A stretch of DNA of 64,000 nt, from NCBI GenBank assembly GCA_034440615.1, contig JAOTOM010005181.1, positions 981,001-1,045,000 on the forward strand, in the 5' to 3' direction. Shown in pieces: positions 56,283-64,000 of the stretch. The position numbers and the translations under genes are program-made. Position 1 is the first letter of the stretch. Each line of letters begins with the position of its first letter. The stretch comes from Ashinkailepas kermadecensis (Eukaryota; Arthropoda; Thecostraca; Neolepadidae). The notes beneath the pieces were generated by a model. That model was not told where the DNA came from. It did not search any database and saw nothing but the letters and a program-made list of their open reading frames with translations.

Positions 56283-56900
56283 GCCTTAGCAGATCCCACG
56301 AGCCGAATGGTGTCGTGGGTGGATATACTGAAAGCTGTTGACTTTTCAAGACAGTTGGAGTGCAAAAAGGGTGGCAGAACTTGTCTACATCCTTGGACTG
56401 TTGAAGCGAAACTAGATATGGAGATGCAGCATTGACTCATCATTTCGAATTTTTAAATGAACTAAGCAACTGCTGGCCGCAAGAGGAAAGTCAAAGAGGT
56501 GGGCATCGTCAACGTAGGAAAGGATACGACCACGAGGAAGAAAGCAGTGAAGACCGCCGACGAAGAAGAGATGAGTTGAGCCCACTAAGGATACCTTGAG
56601 GGCCGCCGTAGGTCAGAGGAAGCGTCGGAGAGCCGCCCTGTCACTATGTGCTTCCTATCAGGCCGGCAACTAGTAAGCTACCGTAGATCGATACCATGCC
56701 ACTCGAGCTTGGCAAGAAGAGCTTCATAAGCAACTCTGTCAAGAGCCTTCCTGAAATCAATTGATATGAGGACGGTAACATGACCAGCGTCAACGACCTT
56801 TGACACACAATCCACGGTGTCCGGGGTGGTGTGCCCGGTGAAGATACCTGCAAATGGGCGGAAGCTGGGCGACACGTGCCAGGGCAGCTGGTGAGCGCGG
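56265..56900 (-). mobile_element. Decayed LINE reverse transcriptase fragment, truncated by the satellite
   Basis: The minus-strand reading crosses several frames. GHTTPDTVDCVSKVVDAGHV is followed by TVLISIDFRKALDRVAYEAL and LAKLEWHGI (motif A, 56680-56830). Then come YGGPQGILSG (motif B, 56584-56613) and SYVDDAHLF (motif C; YVDD encoded at 56505-56516), and finally LEKSTAFSISTHDTIRLVGS and AKALGILLD (56266-56350). The order and spacing are those of a LINE reverse transcriptase. Motif A, motif B, motif C and the thumb lie in different frames, so it is a pseudogene. It ends abruptly at ALGILLD, where the satellite begins. Confidence 0.8.
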
Positions 56901-58385
56901 AGGAGCTCGTGCGATGTGCATCTTGGAACAGCCTACGTCTGTGGTACGCGGGTTGTGGCCCACGTGTCATAGACATTTACAGCTATATTTCGTAACCAAT
57001 GTCTTTCTCAGTCGATTGGCTGTATAAAGGTAGAATTGCAATTGTGGTTGGGTTTTGACAGATATTTCAAGATATATGATTAGATTCGCATGGAGAGAGT
57101 GAGTGAGCTGGCAAAACGAGTGCACGAACGCACTCTTACAGACGAGACCAAATCAGCCTTGATATTGCTTGTTTGCTTGTTTGTTTATTTGTTTGCTTCT
57201 TTGTTTCAAATATTACTCTTGATTGAGGCACTGAATCAAGAGTTATGTTAAGCTACACGTCATAATAAATGTCGTGACATGCTGCACGGCTTAGGCTACT
57301 CTAGACTGCAAAGTCCTCGGTTTATAAGATATAAAGCAAAGTCTTCAAAATATTGAGCTGCAAGGCATTTTAGTTGATCGGATAGATACAACTTTGCATT
57401 CAGGTATGCGTGTATGCACAGGTGTCCTCTGCACAAAGCGCACTCTTCTGAAAATAAAATACAACTAAGAAATAAGTGAAGTAAAATGAGTCCCGGATGG
57501 ATGATCGCCACAAATCATGCATGATGCATCATGCATGCCTCTACTAGTTGCAATTGGAATCGATATCGACACCGACAAGAATGGATTATGAAAATGCTGA
57601 TCAATCAAAATAGAGAATGAATCCATGAAATGTTTGAGGTTCATCGTGCTATTACCGCGATATCAACTTGTTACAATGAACTCATTGAAAAATCACTTCT
57701 GGTATAGTCTTTTGATTTGGTGGAATCAAAATGCATTTCAGATTTCAATTTTGCAGTCTGTATGCTGGTACTCCCTCACACCAAATGATCCCAGAGAAAC
57801 CCAATAACAATTAGTTATCACAAATTGAACTTGGGAACGTCGCGATTGGGAGACAATGAAACAATCAATACACTATCGGGTCATCAATGCTGGAATTGAT
57901 CGTGCTAATGATCTTCCAGATATTTTATACTGGGGTGCGGTTCCTTTTATGATTTTCGCAGTTCATCTTTTGATACCCGACATTTCTTGGATACATATTG
58001 TGGTGAATGCGATTGAGTGGCCCAATGAGCTTACGTCAGCAAGTTTGTCTGACAGTGATAGTCTAGTATTCGCCTCGCTTGTGCGGTAACTGGTTCTCCA
58101 ATTCAACAAGTTCTCAAATCCAACAGCCGTTGATGCCCTTGCATTAATAATACATGCAACCTGGATGATAATTAGCAAAACGGCGACAACTTGTGTAACA
58201 ATTTCAACAGCAGTGACACTGACAGGTGCCGTTTCCAAATCCGTGCCATCCAAATCTCTAGGCACCCGTGACGGACAGCCGTCCCAACGTCTACACCTTA
58301 CCCCAGGGCTACATCTTACCAGCCTCACCGCTCAGTCGCGTCTGGGCTAGCCGCGCGCGTGAAGAGGGGACCAGTCGCTCATGGG
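56901..58385. other. No supported gene; TTTG repeat and perfect palindrome inside
   Basis: AT-rich unique sequence with an imperfect (TTTG)n run at 57166-57206, a TATAAAGG near 57022 and a 22-bp palindrome at 57516. Frames of 60-85 codons are unrecognised. Confidence 0.45.
57516..57537. repeat. Perfect 22-bp palindrome
   Basis: The half-site is CATGCATGATG and its exact reverse complement follows with no spacer. Confidence 0.97.
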
Positions 58386-58870
58386 GGGGGGGGCACCCGG
58401 CCAACATCCTGGCCCGGCACTGGTCGGTATGACTTATTTCAACACGCCGCGAAGGGAGGGTTTCTATCGTCGCGCTCCAGACACGCCCTACATGTGGCTC
58501 AATTACATGGTACATGGGTGTCACAATCCCATGACGTCACAGCATCCACCGACCGGCCGTCGCCGCGACGGCACCGGATCTGACTAAGCATAACACACCG
58601 CCGCGACAGCCGCAGCCGGGGCGCGAGTGCCGACGCCGGCGTCGGCAGGCGCCGGCCGACCGACAAGTCCGGACACATGGCGAGCAGCCGTGACTAGGCT
58701 GCTAAACGCATTCGAAAGAGATGTCCAAAGCGGACTTGGTCACACTTGGATCTTCTTCCGATCTACTGTTGACGATGGCGATGTCGAAGTCGCCGGGCCG
58801 GATCTACGCGCCGTCCGTCGGGACTACTCCTCGATGGGCGCGCCGCTCGCATTGCTTCATGATGATATCC
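58386..58870. promoter_or_regulatory. CpG-rich block
   Basis: Begins with a G10 run near 58385-58394 and is CpG-rich to about 58830. It contains the perfect 18-bp palindrome GCCGACGCCGGCGTCGGC at 58629-58646. Short overlapping frames; none recognised. Confidence 0.35.
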
Positions 58871-58907
58871 CTTGAGAAGCTATCCTTCCAACAATCTGGC
58901 TGAGTGA

Positions 58908-58970
58908 GGTGCAGTGGCGTACCGAAGGGGGAGGGGCATTGAGGGTAATTTCCTCACCCTGAGAGGTTGT
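58908..58970 (+). mobile_element. Possible transposon terminus (CAGTGGCGTACC...)
   Basis: CAGTGGCGTACCGAAGGGGG followed by a GGGG-rich tract resembles the first bases of hAT-type terminal repeats and is similar to the block at 14995. No partner terminus was identified. Confidence 0.25.
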
Positions 58971-60440
58971 AGGGCCCCCAAGAATCGTGCCAGGATTCGG
59001 AAAATGCGCCATGCTTCCTAAAAATCGCGCTGTGGCCCCCAATAATCGCAATTGGGCCCATAAAAATCATATGGGGGCCCATAAAAATAACATTGGAAGC
59101 ACCTAAAATAACATTGGGGTCCCTACAAATCACATTGAGAGCCCTAAAAAATCGAACAGGGATCCCTAGCAATGACACTGGGGCCTCCAAAATCACGACA
59201 AGACCCCTGAAAATCATATTGTGAACCCAAAAAATAATTCCGGACCCCTGAAGATACCGCTGGACTCCCAAAAGTCGCGCCGGGATGCTCGGGTAAAGTC
59301 GGACAGTGGTCTCGGAAGATCACGCTCGGGGTCTCAAAAGGTCTCGTCTGGGCCCCTGAAAATCATGTTGGGGCCCAAAAAAGTCCTGCCGGTGTTCTTA
59401 AAAATGACGACGGGGACCCCCAAAAAGGTTGTGCCGGAGCCGCTAAAACCACGCTGAGCCTAGGGGTACCAAAAAGCCGGGCCCGGGCCAATGAAAATCA
59501 CGCTAGGGGTTTGACAGGGCGCACCGGACCCAACAAGTCTCATCGGGACCACCAAAACAAAATAATTGAAAAACCAAGCCGTGGCATCGAAAAAGCAGCT
59601 CAGACATCGAAAATCACTCTGGGGTCACAACAATCGCTCCAAAAGACCCCAAAACGTTCTGAACCCCCAAAAACGTGTCGCGGGCACTAAAGCTCGCGAT
59701 AGGAATCCTAACAAATGACGACTTGCCCCCACAAAAAAAATCCCCCCGCCCCAAATAAAAAAGTCGCACTTAAACCAAAAAAAACCGCGCGGCTGCCCTT
59801 GCAAATCACATTGGGGGCACAAAAAGTCGCGAAGGAGCCCCACGAGTCGCAGCCGGCTTCCCAAAAATCAATTCCTACCCGGAATGCCACTCTGCGGCCA
59901 CAAAAATTGCGTCAAAGACAAAAAACGCGTCGGGCCACGGGGAAAATTTGCACCGAGGCAAAAAAAGGAAATAAAAAAAAAAAAAAAAAAAAAAAAAACC
60001 AATGTCAAAAATTCGCAAGCTCGTTTGGGCCAAGAACCCCGTGGCACAAAGAACCCCGTGAACTTGCGCCGAGCCCCAAAATATCGTGCTCGGAACCCAA
60101 AACTATCGTCGGTAGTCCCAAAATTCGGGTCGGAGCGTCAAAAATTCCCCTCGGAGCTCCCAAAAATTGCCGTCGATGACCTCAAATAAGCCCAGCGCGG
60201 CGCCAAAAATCGAATCGGAACCGAAAAAAAAATCAACCAAAAATTTGTCCTTCAGAATAAGGAGAGATTCCGACAAATATATGTCCGAGACAGGAAAATC
60301 GCTCCGAAGCCCGACACATACCACTGGATGCCTTCAAAGATTGCCACTGCCCCGAAAAAAAACGCATCGAAAAATCGCGGCGGGACACCAAAATACGGCG
60401 CCGGTGGCCCGAAAAGTCGACCTGGACTCAGACGGGGCAT
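58965..60440. repeat. Highly diverged 21-22-bp array, ~65-70 units
   Basis: Nearly every unit differs, but the pattern CCCCNAAAAATCRCGYTGGG recurs every 20-23 bp for about 1.5 kb (for example CCCTACAAATCACATTGAGA, CCTCCAAAATCACGACAAGA, CCCTGAAAATCATATTGTGA). AAAATC/AAAGTC and a pyrimidine-rich CCCC block are the most constant parts. A poly(A) run of about 30 lies at 59969-59998. Frames rich in Lys or Pro through it are artefacts. Confidence 0.85.
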
Positions 60441-60944
60441 GCTTTCACTTTTCGGGAACCTTAACCGAGAACCCTGGGAACAGTGCACAAACTAATTTCA
60501 CTTAAGAAGTGGTTTGCTGCCTTCCTTTTTGTGGACGTCCCTACGCCCTTGTCCACTCGGATGGAAATCGCAAGTGGTTAGGACCCGCCTGTGCACCCCG
60601 TCAATTAACTCTTGGATCGGTTGATGTGACAAAGGCCACTTTGTACCCTTTCAACTGATCGGTTCGGCAATTGGATGCGTTCGAACACTTCTTCGTGCCC
60701 GTTAGATAAGCGGCTGAGATTTGCGCCCGTCGGCTGCTACGTGCCTGTGAAATCGGCAGAGTCGTACGCCAATTTCCGGCCGGCCAGCGGTTGCAAACGG
60801 AGGTTCGATCCGTGTGTTGCTGTTCGGACAGTGCTCGTGACAGCACCCGCCACTTTCGGAACCGACGCCAAACACTCACGCGGGGCAGACCGTCCGCAGG
60901 GGTGCGCTCCCGGAGCTGGACGGGTGCTGATTTCTAAAAGTTGT
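60441..60944. other. No supported gene
   Basis: Unique sequence with frames of about 100 codons on both strands, not recognised. Confidence 0.4.
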
Positions 60945-61092
60945 TCGGGGGAATACATGAAGGCAAAGAACAGGCCCAAATAGATTGGGGAGCACACTCA
61001 AAAGGGTCCCATGTTAAAAGTTGAAATGTTGAGGGGCAAGGCCAACATTGAGGGGACACTTGCCCTCTCAAAAGCATACGAAACAGCACCCC
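60945..61092 (+). mobile_element. Dispersed repeat family A, copy 3
   Basis: Shares GGGGAATACATGAAGGCAA, GGCCCAAATAGATTGGGGAG, AAAAGGGTCCCATGTTAAAA, GTTGAAATGTTGAGGGG and CAAGGCCAACATTGAGGGG with copies 1 and 2. It ends near GCCCTCTCAAAAGC. Same orientation as copy 1. Confidence 0.75.
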
Positions 61093-61330
61093 TGGTCAGA
61101 CATCTCGTCGTCCAGCGACCGGCTGTCTCCGCTGTCCGGCAGCACCTCCTTCCCGCGGACGGGCGCGAACCCCAGTCCGCGCCGCTTCAGACGGCCGCCA
61201 GCGCCTCTCGCGGCCAAACCGTCAACTAGCACCTGCCGGTCGGTCGGCACAAAGGGCGTGCTGGCGAGCTAGGCGGCGCGGCGCCGCACCGCGCCGCCGG
61301 GGATGCACGACGCCATGATTATTATTTCGT
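61093..61330. promoter_or_regulatory. CpG-rich block with 10-bp hairpin
   Basis: GGCGGCGCGG (61272-61281), a 7-nt loop and CCGCGCCGCC (61289-61298) form a perfect stem inside a CpG-dense segment. No gene recognised. Confidence 0.4.
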
Positions 61331-61607
61331 TTGCGTCCGCCAATCATTCAATTGGTCACTGAATGGCGCTTAATGAGAGCCAGTAACAAGGCCCAAAATG
61401 TGAATTATGATTTCTCTGACGTGCTGGCAGAAAAGGTGAAGGAAAATCGGAACCGCCAGCCACCGTCGGGAAATCCTGGCGAAGAATCCGACGTCAAGGT
61501 TGCGCGCAGCCCATAAGAAGAGTGGCTGCACACTGCAGCGGCGCGAGCAAGAGAAGTGCAACCGTAAGAACATGGCAAAGGAGGGAGCCTCGTTGCGACA
61601 CTGATGT

Positions 61608-62180
61608 TGGGTGTCTCGCGATCTCACTGATATGGGAGATATCAGTTGGATGTCACGCGATCTCACTGACATGGGAGATATCAGTTGGGTGTCTCGCGAT
61701 CTCACTGATATGAGAGATATCAGTTGGGTGTCTCGCGATCTCACTGATATGGGAGATATCAGTTGGGTGTCTCGCGATCTCACTGATATGGGAGATATCA
61801 GTTGGGTGTCTCGCGATCTCACTGATATGGGAGATATCAGTTGGGTGTCTCGCGATCTCACTGATATGGGAGATATCAGTTGGGTGTCTCGCGATCTCAC
61901 TGATATGGTAGATATCAGTTGGGTGTCTCGCGATCTCACTGACATGGGAGATATCAGTTGGGTGTCTCGCGATCTCAATGATATGGGAGATATCAGTTGG
62001 GTGTCTCGCGATCTCACTGATATGGGAGATATCAGTTGGGTGTCTCGCGATCTCACTGACATGGGAGATATCAGTTGGGTGTCTCGCGATCTCACTGACA
62101 TGGGAGGTATCAGTTGGGTGTCTCGCGATCTCACGGACATGGGAGATATCAGTTGGCTGTCTCGCGATCTCTTCACATGG
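61608..62180. repeat. 39-bp hairpin satellite, 14 units plus partial, no indels
   Basis: Units start TGTCTCGCGATCTCACTGAT, then ATGGGAGATATCAGTTGGG, every 39 bp exactly (61612, 61651, 61690 ... 62158). Most units contain CTGATAT-GGGAG-ATATCAG, a perfect 7-bp stem with a 5-nt loop; units with GAC for GAT have a mismatch at one stem pair. Frames are open on both strands (a 13-residue SRDLTDMGDISWV repeat on plus; 300 codons on minus) because 39 is 13 codons. The conserved feature looks like the DNA hairpin, not a protein, but the absence of indels is noted. Confidence 0.96.
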
Positions 62181-62320
62181 GCTCGGTGGTGTTGGGCAGC
62201 CCTTGGACGGAAGAGATGTCTGAGGTGTGATTCCGAACCCAGCACCTGTCGGCCTGTTCTCTGTGACCCCATGCCATCATGACACGCAGCACATCTCGCT
62301 CCCGTTCAATCTGCATAATA

Positions 62321-62898
62321 ATTTCCTGGACACTCAACTCATCCGAATTGATGTTTTACTTTAAGTCTACAGTTACAGTTAAACGGAAGCTGTTCAGTTT
62401 TTGCACATTGGGATGGTAAAGTTGTCAGGTCTAGACAATGCTTTTCTCGCCCCGCACAATAACTAAGATGATCTTCCCTCACCGGGTACTAAGGAACATT
62501 TGAGTCACCCCAATATTTCCTGGACACTCAACTCATCCGAATTGATGTTTTACTTCAAGTCTACAGTTACAGTTAAACGGAAGCTGTTCAGTTTTGCACA
62601 TTGGGATGGTAAAGTTGTCAGGTCTAGACAATGCTTCTCTCGCCCCGTACAATAACTAAGACGATCTTCCCTCACCGGGTACTAAGGAACATTTGAGTCA
62701 CCCCAATATTTCTGGACACTCAACTCATCGAATTGATGTTTTACTTCAAGTCTACAGTTACAGTTAAACGGAAGCTGTTCGTTTTGCACATTGGGATGGT
62801 AAAGCTGTCAGGTCTAGACAATGCTTCTCTCGCCCTGTACAATAACTAAGACGATCTTCCCTCACCGGGTACTAAGGAACATTTGAGTCACCCCAATC
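62321..62898. repeat. ~193-bp tandem repeat, 3 copies
   Basis: Copies start at 62321, 62515 and 62708 with ATTTCCTGGACACTCAACTC. They continue through GTCTACAGTTACAGTTAAAC, GGATGGTAAAG and TACTAAGGAACATTTGAGTC. Copies are about 95% identical with single-base deletions, so this is a recent triplication or a short stretch of a longer satellite. Confidence 0.95.
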
Positions 62899-63024
62899 AT
62901 TTTCAGAAAACAACACCCTTACTTGGTGTTCGGATTCAGTAGTGAAAATAGGGCAGTACAAAATCGGCTAGCCTATTCCTCCTCAGCAAAGAATATTTCT
63001 GCATCACGCTTCCCAGGATCTTGA

Positions 63025-63203
63025 CTAGACCCTGGCTCAATGGCTCCATTTGAACGTCGGCCTCAATGACTTGTACGTCTGTGTAACACTGGTTCGAATC
63101 CTGGCTAACCATAGCTCATGATTTATGCCATTTATGGATTGCGCAAACGTTCATTCCCCAGCTGCAACTTTCCCTTCGTTCAGTTAAAAAAAAAAAAAAA
63201 AAA
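63025..63203 (+). mobile_element. tRNA-like SINE with poly(A) tail
   Basis: TGGCTCAATGG (63033-63043) fits the RNA polymerase III A box. GGTTCGAATCC (63091-63101) is a perfect B box 58 bp downstream. About 85 bp of unrelated body follow, then a poly(A) run (63185-63202) that passes into (AT)n. A true tRNA is excluded because the T stem around TTCGAAT does not pair and no acceptor stem closes. Target-site duplications were not found by eye. Confidence 0.6.
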
Positions 63204-63232
63204 TATATATAAATATATATATATATATATAT
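63203..63232. repeat. (AT)n after SINE tail
   Basis: TA dinucleotide of about 28 bp directly continuing from the poly(A) tail. Confidence 0.95.
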
Positions 63233-63830
63233 CGGTAAACACCGTATCGTGGAGTGGACTTGTGTTCGTAGTGGCCATATCCTGTGGGACGCATTATTGG
63301 TGACTGAACTGAATGTTAAAGGTACAAATCTGCCTAAAACCTAGGCTATCCGTAGTTGAGTAGCATGAATCTTCTCAAATGGGTGTCATTTGATTTTTAA
63401 GCAAGGCTGCAATAAATAATTAAATGTTGTCCATGCACGTATGTGAATGTGTCACTTCAAACTGTTGCATGGCCTCATGACATACCAGCTATGTTAAGCA
63501 TAAAGCGTCTGCTCGCAACCGGTGTCCGGTTTGAACCCATCCACACTACCCAGCCGTCACCATCTCTTTACGCCATACTGGCGACAGACGCCGACTGGCC
63601 GGTCAGATTTCCACAGAGAGCACCCCTGTCGGAGCCGGTGGCCGAGTCGACCAGAGCACACCCTTACCCCCACCGGAGGCGGTGCGGATCCGCCGCCGTG
63701 GCTTAGGCGCCGCATCAGCCGGCCAGGCCAGCCTTCTCATCCCGCATCAAAGCAGCCGATCACATCAAGGGTCGACAGAGTGGACAACGCTGTTCCGGAG
63801 CTTATCCATCATGTGTGGGTTTGTGGGACT
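63233..63830. other. No supported gene
   Basis: Unique sequence, GC-rich from about 63560. An 87-codon plus-strand frame at 63443 is unrecognised. Confidence 0.4.
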
Positions 63831-63832
63831 CG

Positions 63833-64000
63833 CAGTCGACGAGCGAGGGAAGTGTTGTCGCAGTCGGCGAGCGAGGGAAGTGTTGTCGCAGTCGGAGAGC
63901 GAGGGAAGTGTTGTCGCAGTCGGCGAGCGAGGGAAGTGTTGTCGCAGTCGGAGAGCGAGGGAAGTGTTGTCGCAGTCGGCGAGCGAGGGAAGTGTTGTCG
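63833..64000. repeat. 28-bp satellite with 56-bp dimer structure, runs off window
   Basis: Unit GTCGGCGAGCGAGGGAAGTG followed by TTGTCGCA. Units alternate GGCGAG and GGAGAG, so the effective higher-order unit is 56 bp. The first unit has GACGAG. At least six units; the right end lies outside the window. Confidence 0.95.

Noticed and set aside
61370..62282. A 300-codon minus-strand and a 223-codon plus-strand gene at the 39-bp array
   Set aside because: Both strands open through the same repeat. Flanking residues show no recognisable domain. Kept only as a question in the findings.
63025..63110. Functional tRNA gene
   Set aside because: A and B boxes are present, but the T stem has mismatches, no acceptor stem closes, and a SINE body with poly(A) follows.

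Overview
This window is animal nuclear DNA, almost certainly from an invertebrate. It is a repeat-dominated, gene-poor stretch. Three things point that way: long AT, GT, GA and CTGT microsatellites, decayed non-LTR retrotransposons (LINEs) of metazoan type, and a tRNA-like SINE with a poly(A) tail. No rRNA, no functional tRNA, no operon and no intact protein-coding gene could be supported. I cannot name the species. Nearly all long open frames are by-products of tandem repeats whose unit has no stop in one or more frames. The largest (over 2,400 codons, minus strand, 27269-34555) is simply a 13-bp satellite read through.

Layout. 1-9.1 kb: AT/GA microsatellites, a 40-bp minisatellite, a cluster of TGACGTCA palindromes, two copies of a dispersed repeat, and a cluster of AGGTCA half-sites. 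9.5-14.8 kb: back-to-back arrays with units of about 72-120, 17, 82, 15, 84, 2 and 4-6 bp. 15-21.4 kb: a possible hAT-like terminus, a CpG-rich block with an unassigned 282-codon frame, and 87-bp repeats. 21.9-26.9 kb: 44-, 33-, 24-, 43- and 45-bp arrays, a hammerhead-like inverted repeat and a long imperfect inverted repeat. 27.5-34.5 kb: a 7-kb 13-bp satellite. 36.5-43.6 kb: a 49-bp array, a 1-kb CpG island with a TATA box, and a second long inverted repeat. 44.5-50.2 kb: two decayed LINEs, one of which has lost its catalytic core to an insertion/deletion. 51-56.9 kb: 34-, 38-, 22- and 38/41-bp arrays, the last fused to a third decayed LINE. 57-64 kb: perfect palindromes, a strongly diverged 21-bp array, a 39-bp array of hairpins, a 193-bp trimer, a SINE, and a 28-bp array that runs off the window.

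The most interesting observation is at 54.99-56.9 kb. A satellite of about 33 units appears to have been amplified from the coding sequence of the adjacent LINE: the repeat begins exactly where the decayed reverse transcriptase reads ALGILLD, and each unit still encodes an ALG-N-LLD/LD-RHVARQT version of it. A second theme is that several unrelated arrays carry the same short palindromes at high density: CACGTG (about 50 or more copies) and TGACGTCA (at least 18). These are the bHLH-Zip E-box and bZIP CRE target sequences. Function is not shown by sequence alone.
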